This document shows positions 17,136-26,580 of a stretch of DNA of 64,000 nucleotides, in pieces. The notes beneath the pieces are model-generated. The model was not told where the DNA came from. It saw only the letters and a program-made list of their open reading frames with translations, and made no database searches. The DNA is from Bacillus sp. ISL-18 (GTDB taxonomy: Bacteria > Bacillota > Bacilli > Bacillales > Cytobacillaceae), in NCBI RefSeq assembly GCF_018613415.1, contig NZ_JAGGQG010000002.1, positions 434,001 through 498,000 of the forward strand, written 5' to 3'. A program made the translations under genes and the position numbers. The stretch's first letter is position 1. Each line of letters opens with the position of its first letter.

Positions 17136-18100
17136 GTATGGTTGCTCTAAAAAGTGCAAAAGGAAATAAGATTGCCAATCGTCAAGCGATCAGTGAGACT
17201 TTACTAGATTTAGCGAAGCAAAATAAAGATATTTTAGTCGTAACAAGTGATTCTAGAGGATCGGCCTCTCTTGTAGATTTTGGTAAAGAATTACCTAATC
17301 AAATCGTAGAAGTAGGTATTGCAGAACAAAATCTCGTTGGGATTGCTTCAGGTTTGGCTGCGTCCGGTAAAAAACCATTTGTCGCTTCACCAGCTTGTTT
17401 TTTAAGCATGAGAAGTATTGAACAAATTAAGGTAGATGTAGCTTACTCCAATACAAATGTTAAATTAATTGGCATAAGCGGCGGCATTAGTTATGGGGCG
17501 CTTGGTATGTCACACCATTCTCTGCAGGATCTTGCTGTAACCCGTGCGATACCAGGTCTGGATGTCATGATGCCAGCGGATCGGCATGAGGCCAAAAAGA
17601 TGATCGAAGCATTAGTGGAATATGATCGACCAGTCTATCTTCGAATTGGCCGTAATCCTGTCGCAGATTCATATGTTTCTGAAGACTATGATTTCCAAAT
17701 CGGTAAAGCTGTTACGATGAAAGAAGGTACAGATATTACGATTATTTCAACAGGGGAGACAGTCAGAATTGCTTTAGATTCCGCGGAAGTACTTCAAGCA
17801 GAAGGCATTGATTGCAGAGTGATTAATATGCATACCATCAAACCTTTAGATGAGGAAGCTATTCTGAAAGCGGCAGAGGAAACAAGAAGAATTATCACCA
17901 TTGAAGAGCACAGTATTTATGGCGGTTTAGGTTCAGCTGTAGCTGAAGTTGTTTCACAAAATCACCCGGTTCCAGTTAAAATTATTGGTCTTCCAGACGA
18001 ACCTGCTGTTGCCGGAAAAACAGCTGAAGTGTTCGAATATTATGGATTAAGTGTTGACAATGTCAAGAAGGTTGCCATAAGTATGGTAAATAAAGGATGA
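17132..18100 (+). CDS. Transketolase, C-terminal subunit
   Basis: 322 aa, pairing with the previous chain (4-bp ATGA overlap, so translational coupling is likely). It contains the pyrimidine-binding domain with the cofactor-activating Glu in VGIAEQNLVGIASGLA and the C-terminal transketolase domain (about 190-310, motif IEEHSIYGGLGSA). Together the two subunits make one full transketolase. In this operon it should act after the kinase, cleaving a ketopentose phosphate; if the substrate is D-apulose 4-phosphate the products would be xylulose 5-phosphate and dihydroxyacetone phosphate, feeding the pentose phosphate pathway and glycolysis. The substrate is inferred from neighbours. Confidence 0.9.
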   Translation: MSMVALKSAKGNKIANRQAISETLLDLAKQNKDILVVTSDSRGSASLVDFGKELPNQIVEVGIAEQNLVGIASGLAASGKKPFVASPACFLSMRSIEQIKVDVAYSNTNVKLIGISGGISYGALGMSHHSLQDLAVTRAIPGLDVMMPADRHEAKKMIEALVEYDRPVYLRIGRNPVADSYVSEDYDFQIGKAVTMKEGTDITIISTGETVRIALDSAEVLQAEGIDCRVINMHTIKPLDEEAILKAAEETRRIITIEEHSIYGGLGSAVAEVVSQNHPVPVKIIGLPDEPAVAGKTAEVFEYYGLSVDNVKKVAISMVNKG

Positions 18101-18110
18101 GGTGTTCCTA

Positions 18111-19601
18111 ATGTCTCACGAGCAATATATCCTTGCTATTGATCAAAGCACGTCGGGAACAAAAGTTTTGCTTGTTAATTCGAAAGGACAAATCGTTCAT
18201 AAATGTTCTGCAAGCCATACCCAGCACTACCCTCAAACTGGTTGGGTAGAGCATAACCCGGTTGAAATCTATGAAAATGTAAAAAAACTTTTAACAGAGG
18301 TGGTTCAAACTGCCTCTGTTCCAGAAGATGAGTTAGCAGTATTGGCGATAACGAATCAAAGAGAAACGATAGTGGTTTGGAATAAAGAAACAGGAATTCC
18401 AGTTTACAATGCGATCGTCTGGCAATGCCGAAGAACATCAGATATGTGTGAAGAATTGAAAGAACAAGGATATGAAACGCTTATCCAATCAAAAACAGGG
18501 TTAAAAGTAGATCCATACTTTTCCGGATCGAAGGTAAAATGGATCTTGGAACATGTGGATGGCGTTAAAGATAGAGCGAAAGAAGGTAAGCTCTTATTAG
18601 GAACGATTGATAGCTGGCTCATCTGGAAATTAACCGGCGGAAAGGTTCATGCAACAGATTATTCGAATGCAAGCAGGACGCTTCTATTTAATATCCATAC
18701 TCTTCAGTGGGATGAAGAATTGCTGAACTTATTTGATATTCCAAAGGAGATGCTTCCTGAAGTAAAAGATTCCAATGAACTATTTGGATTAACGGAAGAC
18801 TCATCTATTCCGTTTACACAACTTCCTATTTCGGGTGTCATTGGTGATTCGCAAGGTGCATTATTTGGACAAAAATGTTTTGAACCCGGAATGGCCAAAG
18901 CGACATACGGAACAGGTACTTCTGTTCTTATGCAAACGGGAGAAATGGTAGATGGTACCAATGGTTTGGTTACTTCCATTGCATGGGGAATGAATGGAAA
19001 AGTGAGCTATGCACTGGAAGGGATTATTAATAGTACCGGTGATACGATAAAATGGCTAAAGGAGCAGCTTGAATTAATCGATGAAATTGGCGAGGCAGAA
19101 CAGTTAGCGTGTTCGATTTCAGATAATCAAGGTGTCTATCTTGTACCAGCTTTTGTAGGCTTGGGAGCTCCTTATTGGAAACCGTACACTCGGGCTGCCA
19201 TTATGGGGATAAGCCGAAATACCGGGAGACCCCATATCGTACGTGCAGCTTTAGAAAGTATCGCTTATCAGGTAAAGGATGTTATTGAACTGATGCAAAC
19301 CGAATCCAATATTCTGATTCAAAGTGTAAAAGTGGATGGAGGAGCAACAAGCAATCGTTTCTTAATGCAATACCAGGCTGATATGTTAGATATCGATGTA
19401 ATCGCTTCAGAAGTAGCAGAATTATCTTCGATGGGCTCCGTTTATTTAGCGGGTTTAGGTGTAGGTATTTGGAAATCGACAGATGAGATCAACCAACTAA
19501 ATCTAGAACACCAATTGTATCATCCTTTTATGACAAGTGATGTACGAAATAAAAATTATCTAGGGTGGAAACAGTCGGTGAATGGTGTTTTAGTATGCTA
19601 A
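18111..19601 (+). CDS. FGGY-family carbohydrate kinase
   Basis: About 496 aa. Start taken at 18111 (MSHEQYILAIDQSTSGTK) because GAGGTG lies 6 bp before it; the GTG at 18102 overlaps that site. The phosphate-binding loop AIDQSTSGTK, the sugar-binding segment around AIVWQCRR, the GTGTSVLMQTG loop and the C-terminal GGATSNRFLMQ motif identify the FGGY fold. Overall it resembles the glycerol kinase branch, which also includes D-apulose kinase. Between a transketolase and an apiosidase-like hydrolase, a ketopentose kinase acting on the isomerase product is the most coherent role. Glycerol kinase is the main alternative, but no glpF or glpD is nearby. Confidence 0.88.
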   Translation: MSHEQYILAIDQSTSGTKVLLVNSKGQIVHKCSASHTQHYPQTGWVEHNPVEIYENVKKLLTEVVQTASVPEDELAVLAITNQRETIVVWNKETGIPVYNAIVWQCRRTSDMCEELKEQGYETLIQSKTGLKVDPYFSGSKVKWILEHVDGVKDRAKEGKLLLGTIDSWLIWKLTGGKVHATDYSNASRTLLFNIHTLQWDEELLNLFDIPKEMLPEVKDSNELFGLTEDSSIPFTQLPISGVIGDSQGALFGQKCFEPGMAKATYGTGTSVLMQTGEMVDGTNGLVTSIAWGMNGKVSYALEGIINSTGDTIKWLKEQLELIDEIGEAEQLACSISDNQGVYLVPAFVGLGAPYWKPYTRAAIMGISRNTGRPHIVRAALESIAYQVKDVIELMQTESNILIQSVKVDGGATSNRFLMQYQADMLDIDVIASEVAELSSMGSVYLAGLGVGIWKSTDEINQLNLEHQLYHPFMTSDVRNKNYLGWKQSVNGVLVC

Positions 19602-19647
19602 TAGCGTTTAACAAAGTAAACCCACTGCAATTTGAAAAGGAGAAAAC

Positions 19648-21117
19648 ATGGATAGATTAAAAATCTCAGAAAACAGAAGATTTTTTACTTATCAAAACGG
19701 GAAACCATTTATTTGGATGGCTGATACGGATTGGACCATCGCACATAGATTAAAATGGGACGATGCCGAATATTTGATGCAGAAGCGAAAATCACAAGGT
19801 TTTACTGTATTACAGATTGTAGCACTCGACCCGGAGCAGGATAAGGAAATGAGAAATCCTGCCGGAGAAAAGGCTTTATTAAATGATGATCTGAACACTC
19901 CTAATGAAAAATATTTTCAGTATTTAGACTGGATAATCGATAAAGCGGAAAAATATGGTTTTTATGTTTTGTTACTGCCTGTATGGGGAGAACTTGTAGT
20001 AGGCCATAACTGGATGGGGGAGTTTTCAGAAAAGATTGTTACAAAAGAAAATGCTTTTGAATATGGAAAATGGATTGGTAACCGCTATAAGGATAGAAAA
20101 AATATTATTTGGTGTCTAGGCGGGGACAGGCAGCCCATTCATTTAGGGGTCGATTACAAGGATGTTTGGCGGAAAATGGCGGAAGGGCTTGCAAAAGGGG
20201 TTCTAGATAAGGAACTTTCATATAACGTAAAAGACCCTGATTGGCAAAAGCTTTTGATGACCTATCACGCATGCCATGAAGCGGAGACCGGCGAGTGTTC
20301 AACTATGTCTTATTGGACTGATGATGAGGCTTGGATTTCATTTATTATGATTCAGTCTGGTCATGGATTAACACCTAGAAACTATGAATTGGTGAAAAAT
20401 GATTACAATAGAAAAAGTCCTATGCCTGTTTTTGATGGAGAACCCGCATATGAACATATGCCAACATCATGGCCAATTGGAACTGATTTCCACGGTGGAT
20501 GGATGGTAAGGAAACGTGCTTATTGGAGTTTATTTGCAGGGTCCTTTGGTCATACATATGGGCATCCATCGGTGTGTTGGATGATTTCCGAAAAGGAAAG
20601 AGACAGTTTCAGAGAATATTCTTGGTTTGAAGCTTTGGACCAGCCGGGCGCATGGCAGATGAAAATTTTGCGTGATTTTTTAGAGTCTAGAGATCTAAGT
20701 CAATGTATTCCTTGTCAGGAATTACTAATGGAACAGAATGATAAGATTGAAGATATTTTAGATGAACACATACAGGGATGTGTAGAAAAAGATGGGGAAT
20801 TTGCTTGTCTATACTTCCCTTCAGGTGGAGAAGAAACGGTAGATTTAAGTAGATTGAAGAGTGAACAGTTACAAATGTGGTGGTTTAATCCTAGAGATGG
20901 ACAGTGCTATACACAAGAAAATGTTATATCAGATCAAGCAATTAGTGTAGATGAAAAGGGAGGCGTTTTAAAAATAATAACACCTACTCGTGGAAATGAG
21001 CAGGATTGGATATGCTTAATAGAGAGAGGTAATAATTACTCAACTATTCCTGGCAAAGCAAAAATTTATGGAGAATTACCTGTACCTCCTGAAATCAAGA
21101 AAACATTTATGTGGTGA
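19648..21117 (+). CDS. GH140/DUF4038 apiosidase-like glycoside hydrolase
   Basis: 489 aa with no signal peptide, hence cytoplasmic. It opens with the DUF4038 signature (RFFTYQNGKPFIWMADTDW) and folds as a TIM barrel followed by a C-terminal sandwich of the collagen-binding-domain type (about 390-485, ending in WICLIERG). Candidate catalytic residues are Asp160 in WCLGGDRQ and Glu265 in VFDGEPAYE, matching the acid/base Asp plus nucleophile Glu pattern of GH140 apiosidases, which release D-apiose from rhamnogalacturonan-II. AAAAGGAG precedes the ATG and a terminator follows, so it is the last gene of the isomerase-transketolase-kinase operon. DUF4038 proteins include other activities, so apiosidase is a well-supported inference, not proof. 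Confidence 0.82.
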   Translation: MDRLKISENRRFFTYQNGKPFIWMADTDWTIAHRLKWDDAEYLMQKRKSQGFTVLQIVALDPEQDKEMRNPAGEKALLNDDLNTPNEKYFQYLDWIIDKAEKYGFYVLLLPVWGELVVGHNWMGEFSEKIVTKENAFEYGKWIGNRYKDRKNIIWCLGGDRQPIHLGVDYKDVWRKMAEGLAKGVLDKELSYNVKDPDWQKLLMTYHACHEAETGECSTMSYWTDDEAWISFIMIQSGHGLTPRNYELVKNDYNRKSPMPVFDGEPAYEHMPTSWPIGTDFHGGWMVRKRAYWSLFAGSFGHTYGHPSVCWMISEKERDSFREYSWFEALDQPGAWQMKILRDFLESRDLSQCIPCQELLMEQNDKIEDILDEHIQGCVEKDGEFACLYFPSGGEETVDLSRLKSEQLQMWWFNPRDGQCYTQENVISDQAISVDEKGGVLKIITPTRGNEQDWICLIERGNNYSTIPGKAKIYGELPVPPEIKKTFMW

Positions 21118-21160
21118 TTTAAAAAAGAACGAATATGGGACACTTAAATCATTGTTTAAC

Positions 21161-21193
21161 AAATACCATAGTCTTTTGGACTGTGGTATTTTT
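21161..21193 (+). terminator. Terminator of the isomerase-to-GH140 operon
   Basis: AAATACCATAGTC pairs with GACTGTGGTATTT (one wobble) around a 5-nt loop, followed by T residues. Confidence 0.8.
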
Positions 21194-21252
21194 CATATAT
21201 ATAAAAGTCTATTAAGTGGATGCTGGTTAACGTTTTGTTTAAAAGTAAAAAA

Positions 21253-21311
21253 AATCTAAAAATTGTGCACTCAAATTACTAAATTAAATGTACTCTGAAT
21301 TACGCTACAAT
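21253..21311 (+). promoter_or_regulatory. Shared activator block and promoter for the second importer
   Basis: Starts with AATCTAAAAA, contains GTGCAC 12 bp in, and ends at a -10-like TACAAT (21306-21311). It aligns without gaps with 28168-28226 (39 of 59 bases by my count), and the distance from AATCT to the -10 is 53 bp in both. It lies 63 bp upstream of the binding-protein start. Likely bound by the response regulator encoded at 26571-28127. Confidence 0.6.
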
Positions 21312-21374
21312 AAAAATGCGCACAAGAAATAAATGGCCATTATATTAAAGATATAAACTCGTGGGGTGAATGTA

Positions 21375-22700
21375 ATGAAAAAAATGAAAGCGTTTCTATC
21401 TGGTACCTTTGTTCTGATACTATCCATCGCACTTTTAGCCGGCTGTTCAAGCTCAAGCTCTAGCGAATCCAAAAGCAGCGGCTCATCTAATTCGAAAAAA
21501 GTTACCATAACCATGTTGGTTTCTGGAAATAAAGCGGCCTCAGGTCAAGATTTTGAAGTAGATATTTTACCAAAATTAGTTCATAAAAAGTTCCCGAACA
21601 TTACATTAGAGGTACAAAAGCTTCCTGATGACCAATATACAACATCAATCAAGACGAAACTAGCTGTAAACCAAGCACCAGATATTTTCCGAGTATGGCC
21701 AAGAATGGCAAATGCAGCTTCAGTTATTGACCTTGGAAAAGGTGGATATTTAGCCGATCTTTCTGATCTGCCATTTATGGGAAATCTATCTCAAACAGTG
21801 AGAGATGATATGTCATATAATGGAAAGGTTTATGCTATTACTAAAGGATTTGATATGTTAGGTACTTATTACAATAAAGCCCTATTCCAAAAAGTTGGAA
21901 TTACTGAAGTACCTAAGGATTGGAATGCCTTCCTAGCTGCTTGCCAAAAGTTAAAAGATGCAGGGATCACTCCAATTGTGATGGGGGATAAAGATCCTTG
22001 GGTCATTCAGTTTGGTTTATATCAAATTGCAGCAAATACTGTTTATTCGGACGACAAGGAATTCGATACTAAACTTCAAAATGGAAAAGAATCACTCAAC
22101 GGTCCGAAATGGCAAAAAGCTGTTTCGATGTACCAAGAATTGTACAAAAAAGGTTACATTGCAAAGAATACTCTTGGGCTGGGCGGACCACAAGCAATTC
22201 AAATGTTTATCGATGGTAAAGCTGCTATGACCTTAGACGGTACATGGGACTACACCCCATTAACAGCGAAAGGTGCAACTGATTTTGAACGCGGTTTCTT
22301 CCCACTACCTGCTAATGAAAAAGGTCAGCCAGTATGGCAAGCAGCTTCAACAGCAGCTGGTTGGGCAGTTAATGCAAAATCCGAAAATGTCGAAGCTGTA
22401 AAGCAAATCCTAAACTATTGGTTTGATGGTAAGTCTGACTTATTTAAAGAATGGGTAAAAACCTCGTCTTCAATTGTTGCTTATAACGGAGTTCCGTTAA
22501 CGAACGAATTATATAAAGATGCTTATGAACAATATAAAAGCACTGGTAATGCCATCTATTTTGCTAACCAAATGTGGCCAAGCGGTGTAGATGCAACGTT
22601 AGAAGCAAAATTTGCTGAGATTATTGGTGGACAAAAAACAACTCCAAAAGACGTAACAAAAGCGATGCAAGACAAATTTGACGAGCTTTGGAAAAAGTAA
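21375..22700 (+). CDS. Sugar-binding lipoprotein of ABC importer (module 2)
   Basis: 441 aa CUT1-type binding protein. Start placed at 21375 because GGGGTGA sits 5 bp upstream; the GTG at 21366 lies inside that site. Lipoprotein signal with lipobox LLAGC, followed by a Ser-rich linker. It is smaller than the 496-aa protein at 3346 and belongs to the MalE/UgpB-like family 1 group. It is directly downstream of the putative apiose operon, but is driven by its own promoter block shared with the DUF624/rhamnosidase unit, so it may import a rhamnose- and apiose-containing oligosaccharide. Ligand not evident from sequence. Confidence 0.92.
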   Translation: MKKMKAFLSGTFVLILSIALLAGCSSSSSSESKSSGSSNSKKVTITMLVSGNKAASGQDFEVDILPKLVHKKFPNITLEVQKLPDDQYTTSIKTKLAVNQAPDIFRVWPRMANAASVIDLGKGGYLADLSDLPFMGNLSQTVRDDMSYNGKVYAITKGFDMLGTYYNKALFQKVGITEVPKDWNAFLAACQKLKDAGITPIVMGDKDPWVIQFGLYQIAANTVYSDDKEFDTKLQNGKESLNGPKWQKAVSMYQELYKKGYIAKNTLGLGGPQAIQMFIDGKAAMTLDGTWDYTPLTAKGATDFERGFFPLPANEKGQPVWQAASTAAGWAVNAKSENVEAVKQILNYWFDGKSDLFKEWVKTSSSIVAYNGVPLTNELYKDAYEQYKSTGNAIYFANQMWPSGVDATLEAKFAEIIGGQKTTPKDVTKAMQDKFDELWKK

Positions 22701-22743
22701 AAATTCATTAAATTAAATATTCGTGTTTGCGAAATAAAACAAA

Positions 22744-22770
22744 TTGAGGTGGGGTGATTCCCCGCCTCAA
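22744..22770 (+). terminator. Stem-loop between binding-protein and permease genes
   Basis: TTGAGGTGGGG pairs with CCCCGCCTCAA (one wobble) around GATTC-type 5-nt loop; a short T5 comes 5 bases later. It may stabilise the binding-protein mRNA and partially terminate, giving more binding protein than permease. Confidence 0.6.
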
Positions 22771-22797
22771 GTAAATTTTTGAAAGGAATCAGATACC

Positions 22798-23679
22798 ATG
22801 AATTCTACCGTCATGAAAAAATCGATGTATTTGTTTGTTTTGCCTGCATTGATTGTATATTTGACATTTTGGATCTTTCCCATTTTAAGACTTTTTCAAT
22901 ATAGTTTTTCAGATTACAACGGAGTACAGCAAAATCTAAATTTTGTTGGTCTAAGCAATTATGTGAAAATATTCCAAGAAGGGATTGCAGGTTCATCTAT
23001 ATCAAATACTTTGATTTATACACTGCTTTCAACAGTCCTTGGAAATATTATTGCTCTGTGTCTTGCGTTTGTTTTGGACTCTAAAATTAAAGGCTTAGGT
23101 TTTTATCGGACAGTAGCTTATATACCTACATTGTTTAGTACAATCGTTGTTGGTTATATCTGGTCATATGTTTACATGCCTGATTCTGGGCTTCTCCCAA
23201 CTGTACTAAGTTGGTTTGGCATACACAGTGAAAATTTAAACATTCTTGGTAATTACAAGACAGCCCTATATGGAATTACCGCCGTAGATATTTGGAAAAC
23301 CATTGGAACTAGTACAATTATTTTTCTTGCAGGGTTGCAGACTGTTCCACAAGAATTGATGGAGGCCGGTAAAATAGATGGTGCTAACGGTTGGCAATTA
23401 ACAAGGTTTGTTCGTCTGCCGTTGTTAGCTACATCTATTACAATCAACGTTACGTTAAGTATTATCAATGGCCTTAAAGCTTTCGATTATTCTTTTATTA
23501 TGACGAACGGTGGTCCAGGCAGATCGACCAGTACATTGGTTTACGAAATTTTTAGAATGGCATTTACAGAAGGGCAGTATGGTAAAGCTGCATCATTGGC
23601 AGTAGTCTCCTTTGCCATAATTATAGCCGTTACAGTATTCCTCGTGACGAAATTAAATAAGAGGGAGGTCAATGTATGA
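22798..23679 (+). CDS. Sugar ABC transporter permease, MalF/UgpA-like
   Basis: 293 aa, six predicted membrane helices, with the ATPase-docking loop EAGKIDGANGWQ and the MTNGGPGRSTSTLVYEIFR segment typical of the MalF/UgpA branch. GAAAGGAAT lies upstream of the ATG. Its stop codon overlaps the start of the following permease (ATGA), so the two are co-translated. With the lipoprotein at 21375 and the next gene it forms the second importer of the window; the ATPase is not encoded here. Confidence 0.92.
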   Translation: MNSTVMKKSMYLFVLPALIVYLTFWIFPILRLFQYSFSDYNGVQQNLNFVGLSNYVKIFQEGIAGSSISNTLIYTLLSTVLGNIIALCLAFVLDSKIKGLGFYRTVAYIPTLFSTIVVGYIWSYVYMPDSGLLPTVLSWFGIHSENLNILGNYKTALYGITAVDIWKTIGTSTIIFLAGLQTVPQELMEAGKIDGANGWQLTRFVRLPLLATSITINVTLSIINGLKAFDYSFIMTNGGPGRSTSTLVYEIFRMAFTEGQYGKAASLAVVSFAIIIAVTVFLVTKLNKREVNV

Positions 23680-24575
23680 TGAGTAAGACAATTGTTCAAG
23701 GTACTTCCTATGAAATAGGTATTAAACAGAATGAAGCTAAGAAAAAGAAAACATTTGTTAAAAAGACTTGTTACCACATAGGAATTACCGCACTAATGTT
23801 AATAAATCTTTTACCACTTTTAATTGCCCTTTCAAGTTCATTACGGACACCTGATAATATGACGAATCCGTTACATTTATTTACACAATTTAGTTTGGAA
23901 AGTTATAAGATCGCATTTGAGCGTATGCATTTTCTTCAGGCATTGATGAATAGCGTTCTGTTAACGGGGGTTTCCGTTATTGTAGTTGTCATTTTTACAT
24001 CTATGGCAGCATATCCAATAGCAAGAATGAATACTCGATTAAGTAAGTTTCTTTATATCTTTTTTCTAGCTGGACTTGTTGTTCCAAGTCAGATGGTTAT
24101 CATTCCAATAGTAAAAACATTCAATGCATTAAATATTCCAAGTGGGCAGCTAACATCAATCATCATGTTTATCACTTGTAGTATCCCTTTTTCTTCATTT
24201 TTATACTCTGGCTTTATTAAAAGCAGTGTACCTATTGAAGTAGAGGAGTCAGCTCTTCTAGATGGAGCCGGTTTATTTCGAAGGTTCTGGCAAATTGTAT
24301 TTCCTCTATTAATACCTGTTACGGTTTCAGTAGTCATAACACAGGGTGTATGGATTTGGAATGATTATTTCTTTAACATGATTTTTATAACAAAAGCAGA
24401 TCTGACTCCACTACCACTTGCCATGTTAGGCTTTATGGGTGACCAAACCAATCCAACCGCATGGAACGTTCTTTTTGCAGCATGTTTCCTTTGTGCTTTA
24501 CCACTTTTGGTTATTTTCGCCTTTTTGCAAAAGTTTTTTATCAAAGGTTTAGCAGTAGGTTCTGTAAAGGGTTGA
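23676..24575 (+). CDS. Sugar ABC transporter permease, MalG/UgpE-like
   Basis: 299 aa with a basic N-terminal tail of about 30 residues and six predicted helices. EAA loop EESALLDGAGLFRRF and the C-terminal GLAVGSVKG ending identify the MalG branch. Start overlaps the previous gene by 4 bp; a second ATG follows directly (MMSK), and either may be used; GGGAGG lies 9-10 bp upstream. The unit ends at a strong bidirectional terminator shared with the convergent kinase gene. Confidence 0.92.
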   Translation: MMSKTIVQGTSYEIGIKQNEAKKKKTFVKKTCYHIGITALMLINLLPLLIALSSSLRTPDNMTNPLHLFTQFSLESYKIAFERMHFLQALMNSVLLTGVSVIVVVIFTSMAAYPIARMNTRLSKFLYIFFLAGLVVPSQMVIIPIVKTFNALNIPSGQLTSIIMFITCSIPFSSFLYSGFIKSSVPIEVEESALLDGAGLFRRFWQIVFPLLIPVTVSVVITQGVWIWNDYFFNMIFITKADLTPLPLAMLGFMGDQTNPTAWNVLFAACFLCALPLLVIFAFLQKFFIKGLAVGSVKG

Positions 24576-24619
24576 TTATGCCAAATGAGAAGGATTCCAT
24601 ATTGTTATATTAAACATAG

Positions 24620-24655
24620 AAAAACGGACCATATTGCAAAGTGGTCCGTTTTTTT
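24620..24655. terminator. Bidirectional terminator
   Basis: AAAAACGGACCA and TGGTCCGTTTTT form a perfect stem around a 10-nt loop with U runs on both strands, separating the importer (+) from the convergent kinase gene (-). Confidence 0.92.
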
Positions 24656-24663
24656 ATATTGTT

Positions 24664-26464
24664 TTATTCAATCTTAGGAACACATATTTTAATTGTCGTT
24701 CCTTTATTAGGTTCACTATCAACGTTTAACCCATACTCTAACCCATAATAAAGTGCAATTCTAGAATGGACATTTTTAAGACCAATACTTTCTTTGCTCC
24801 GTTTTCCGAGCTCCTTAAATTCAGGTTGTTCTTGTAAAAAGTTTCTTATTTTATCTAACCCATCCTTATCCATACCTATTCCGTTATCTGAGATTTCAAA
24901 GACAATTCGATTTTGGCTAATTTCATATGCCTTTAACTTGACGTTTCCTTTCATTCTTTTCTTTTCAAGTCCGTGAAGAATGGAATTTTCAATAATAGGC
25001 TGAAGGATCAATTTTAGAATGCAGCATGAAGAAATTTTGCTTGGTATTTCAAGATTAAAATCAATGCTATTATCATATCTAATGTTTTGAATCGTTATAT
25101 AATTTTTTACATGATCTATTTCATCACTTAAACGAACTAATTCACTTTCTGTTTTGATACTATATCTAAACATATCTCCTAAAGCTTTAGTCATAATTGA
25201 AATACTTTCTATTTCTTCAATTTCAGCAATACTATTAATAGATTCCAATGTGTTATATAAAAAATGCGAATTAATTTGTGCCTCTAATGATTTCATTTGT
25301 GAGTCTAACGTAATCAATTTATTTTGGAAACTTTCTTTTATATACCTGTTAATCTCTTCAATCATGTTGTTATATTCGGTATAGAGGATTCCGACTTCAT
25401 CTTGGCGTTTTAGGTATTTTTCAATAGAAACTGGTTTCAGTTGTTTGTTAGTACGCATAATTTTACTTAACTCAATCGTGGGTCTTGTAAGTTGATTTGA
25501 TAGGACCAAGGAAAGCAAAATAAAGATAACGGCACATGTTATTGATATATAAATGATTAATTTTTTCTGAAAGGTTATACGGTTTGTATAACTCATTAAC
25601 GGGAATAGATGCTACAATATTCCAATCATTATCCGAAAATGACTTTATTACGGTTAAATTCCCATCTTGAACATCTTCAAAATGCCCTTGGGAGTTAGTT
25701 GAAATTATGTTTCTTAAGTAGCTGGGCAGTTTCTTACCGATATCGCTCATCCTATTATCATAAAGGATATATCCTGTATCATTTGCCAAATATAGATTTG
25801 TCATATTTGGAATAATATCGTTATCAAGAGCTTGAAAAATTTTAATGTCACAATCAAGCATTAAAACTCCAATTAATTTATGTGAATTAAAATCATAAAT
25901 TGCACGTGCAAATGTGACGGAGGGCTGGGCATTAATAATGAAAGACTTTGTAGAGACATGACCAACATAAAGGTCACCTTTCTTATTAAGTGTTTGTTTA
26001 TACCAATCATCACTAGAAGCTACATAGCCAAATTGGAGATCCGTATTGTTGTTAGTGTAACTGATTGAATTGCCATCTGGAAGGAATAGATAGATACCGT
26101 TGATATAGTCATTGCTTAAAATTAAATTATTAAAAAAGAACTGCATGTCCCGTCTGGCAAGATACAGATCGTATGGCCCGACGTTTTTATTGTTAATCAA
26201 TTTGTACAATTGATCAGCAACTGTGGGGGATCCAGGTGCAGTCGAAAATTGTTGAAATGTTAACGTTATACGGTTGATATTTTGGTAGGTTCTATCTATT
26301 TTTTCTAGTGAATTGCTTATAGTATTTGATGTAACAACTGATACTTGCTGATTCACAAGCTTAGTATAGCTTCTATAGGAATTAATTGTGACGATGATGA
26401 TGGGAATAATAGATATGGCAATAAAAACTAAGAACATTTTTGTTCGAGTAGTAAGTGAATTCAT
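24664..26464 (-). pseudogene. YesM-type histidine kinase, frameshifted
   Basis: Two overlapping frames encode one kinase: the N-terminal piece (from ATG 26464, GGAGG 6 bp upstream) has a membrane helix and sensor domain and ends ...ASIPVNELYKPYNL; the C-terminal piece holds the second helix (LIIYISITCAVIFILL), HAMP, the histidine motif INSHFLYNTLES and a HATPase domain. The total length is one base more than a multiple of three. Removing one base from the run of six T (plus strand 25561-25566) joins the frames smoothly. The kinase is therefore either inactivated, phase-variable, or shows a sequencing error in a homopolymer. Its regulator gene lies immediately upstream on the same strand and is intact. 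The histidine motif has Ser in place of the usual Pro. Confidence 0.85.
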
Positions 26465-26532
26465 CGGTAGCCTCCATAAGAACAAAACCTAAATTAAAGT
26501 ATACCTTAAATACTTTATAAAAATAATAGAAG

Positions 26533-26580
26533 AATGATCTAAAGGGATAGCCAATATTTAGGCTATCTCTTTAGATCATT
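26533..26580 (-). terminator. Long inverted repeat between regulator and kinase genes
   Basis: 20-bp arms (26533-26552 and 26561-26580, one wobble pair) around an 8-nt loop. The right arm includes the stop codon of the regulator gene. No clear U tract follows on the minus strand, so it may be a partial terminator or an mRNA-stabilising hairpin that sets the regulator-to-kinase ratio. Confidence 0.6.
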
